DNA from: an uncultured Porphyromonadaceae bacterium
Lineage (GTDB): Bacteria; Bacteroidota; Bacteroidia; Bacteroidales; Paludibacteraceae
DNA length: 8,011 nucleotides
Direction of reading: 5' to 3'
NCBI GenBank assembly: GCA_937898265.1
Contig: CALEJM010000052.1
Location: forward strand, 1-8,011
Below, piece by piece: positions 7,550 through 8,011 of the stretch; position 1 is the stretch's first letter; each line of letters opens with the position of its first letter. The notes under the pieces are model-generated. The model was given only the letters and a program-made list of their open reading frames with translations, did no database searches and was not told the DNA's origin. The position numbers were made by a program, and so were the translations under genes.

Positions 7550-7713
7550 CCGCTTGAAATCGGGTTATGCAGCATATTAGTATAGTGGCGAGGTTACGGG
7601 AAGATACTGCCGAAGGGTATGCTGACGCAGGGGCTATAGTCAGAGTTGTTTTTTCGCAAGAGTAACTGCAACCCCAGATAGCATAATTCACGTCAGAGAT
7701 GGCGGGTACGGTT

Positions 7714-8011
7714 TTACTTCAGCAGTTCGGGTTTGAGTGTGATCTCATTCGGGTCAATGAGATGGGAATCAAGCCTTTCCAAAACATCGGCCCCATATAG
7801 GAAGCTGAACAACTGGTGTGGAGATTGGTTGTTCAGCTTCTTCCTTTTATAGGAATTGATGTGGTTCATCATAAGATTGATATCATCCTGTGAGTAGGAT
7901 GAAAAATCAGTACCTTTCGGAAGAAACAGTCTTATGAATTCGTGATTCCGTTCAGCAGAGCCTTTCTGATATGGAGCATTGGGATTACAGTAAAAAACAG
8001 TTGTACGTTTG
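7714..8011 (-). CDS. IS30-family transposase, C-terminal part (runs off the window)
   Basis: The reverse strand is open from the right edge to a TAA at 7716-7714 and encodes the last 98 residues of a transposase. The segment YCNPNAPYQKGSAERNHEF (fragment residues 7-25) corresponds to the end of the DDE catalytic core of IS30-family enzymes. Here E20 is the likely catalytic glutamate and R27, seven residues later, the usual basic partner. IRLFLPKGTDF follows, then YSQDDINLMMNHINSYKRKKLNNQSPHQLF, the typical C-terminal helix region preceding the end of the protein. The enzyme would cut and join the insertion sequence ends. The N-terminal helix-turn-helix part and the two catalytic aspartates lie beyond the window, so intactness cannot be judged. 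The visible part has no stop or frameshift. It points toward the truncated ATPase. Confidence 0.88.
   Translation of the reverse strand, partial: KRTTVFYCNPNAPYQKGSAERNHEFIRLFLPKGTDFSSYSQDDINLMMNHINSYKRKKLNNQSPHQLFSFLYGADVLERLDSHLIDPNEITLKPELLK
7742..7763. repeat. Perfect 8-bp inverted repeat inside the transposase gene
   Basis: ATCTCATT (7742-7749) and AATGAGAT (7756-7763) are exact reverse complements around a six-base loop. The hairpin lies within the last 20 codons of the transposase. No T-run follows on either strand. Confidence 0.6.
7801..7840. repeat. Perfect 13-bp inverted repeat inside the transposase gene
   Basis: GAAGCTGAACAAC (7801-7813) and GTTGTTCAGCTTC (7828-7840) are exact reverse complements separated by 14 bases. 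The stem can be extended outward by a G-T and an A-T pair. It lies in the coding sequence for KLNNQSPHQLFSF. On the plus strand the stem is followed by a loose pyrimidine run (TTCCTTTT, 7841-7848), so it could slow transcription entering the element from outside. Confidence 0.7.

Larger units (their letters stand above)
7323..7713. other. Gene-free stretch between the truncated ATPase and the transposase
   Basis: I see no convincing gene here. A 119-residue reverse-strand frame (7332-7691) is open but has no recognisable family and a Cys-, Phe- and Arg-rich composition, and much of it reads through a degenerate tandem repeat. The stretch holds the TTCACAAAA copies, candidate -7 boxes, the 21-base-period repeats and, in its right part, presumably the outer end of the insertion sequence. 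No tRNA or other structural RNA was recognised. Confidence 0.6.
7714..8011 (-). mobile_element. Right-edge insertion sequence of the IS30 family, partial
   Basis: The transposase fragment shows that an IS30-type element enters the window from the right. Its outer end must lie beyond the transposase stop, somewhere in about 7560-7713. I could not fix the terminal inverted repeat because the other end is not in the window. The span given covers only the part supported by coding sequence. Confidence 0.6.

Noticed and set aside
7622..7654. CTGAC/GTCAG short stem followed by a T-run as a terminator
   Set aside because: The stem has only five pairs with a 12-base loop, and the T-run is separated from it by several bases. 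It is within chance expectation.
7332..7691. 119-residue reverse-strand open frame
   Set aside because: No recognisable family, skewed Cys/Phe/Arg composition, and it reads through the tandem repeats and the presumed end of the insertion sequence. I treat it as non-coding.

Overview
The window looks like a chromosomal segment of a Bacteroidales bacterium (Prevotella or Bacteroides type). Three things suggest this: the main gene starts behind an A-rich leader with no Shine-Dalgarno sequence, a TAnnTTTG-type -7 box lies upstream of it, and the two large proteins have the sequence style of Bacteroidetes AddAB. No species can be named from the sequence alone.

The left edge (1-281) holds the 3' end, or possibly all, of a small unrecognised gene that ends in a strong intrinsic terminator (307-340). 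A promoter-like region follows, and then a two-gene operon fills most of the window. addA (426-3758) is a complete UvrD/RecB-type helicase with a C-terminal RecB-family nuclease. addB (3772-6711), 13 bases downstream, is a complete AddB-type protein with its own RecB-family nuclease and a four-cysteine iron-sulphur signature. Together they should form a helicase-nuclease that resects double-strand DNA breaks and prepares ends for RecA. A GC-rich hairpin with a T-run (6733-6762) closes the operon.

The right quarter is accessory in character. A short reverse-strand gene (6765-7268) converges on addB. It encodes the N-terminal third of an AAA ATPase of the DUF4143-associated kind, cut off just after Walker B and joined to an unrelated charged tail. 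Its upstream region carries three copies of a 9-base sequence, a possible promoter and an unusually strong Shine-Dalgarno. A gene-free stretch (7323-7713) follows and includes a short array of degenerate repeats with a 21-base period. The right edge (7714-8011, reverse strand) is the C-terminal part of an IS30-family transposase, so an insertion sequence runs out of the window. Two perfect inverted repeats lie inside that coding sequence.

The addAB part is ordinary housekeeping DNA. I see no clearly new system. The stretches most worth a second look are the chimeric ATPase remnant, the phased repeat array and the hairpins in the transposase gene.
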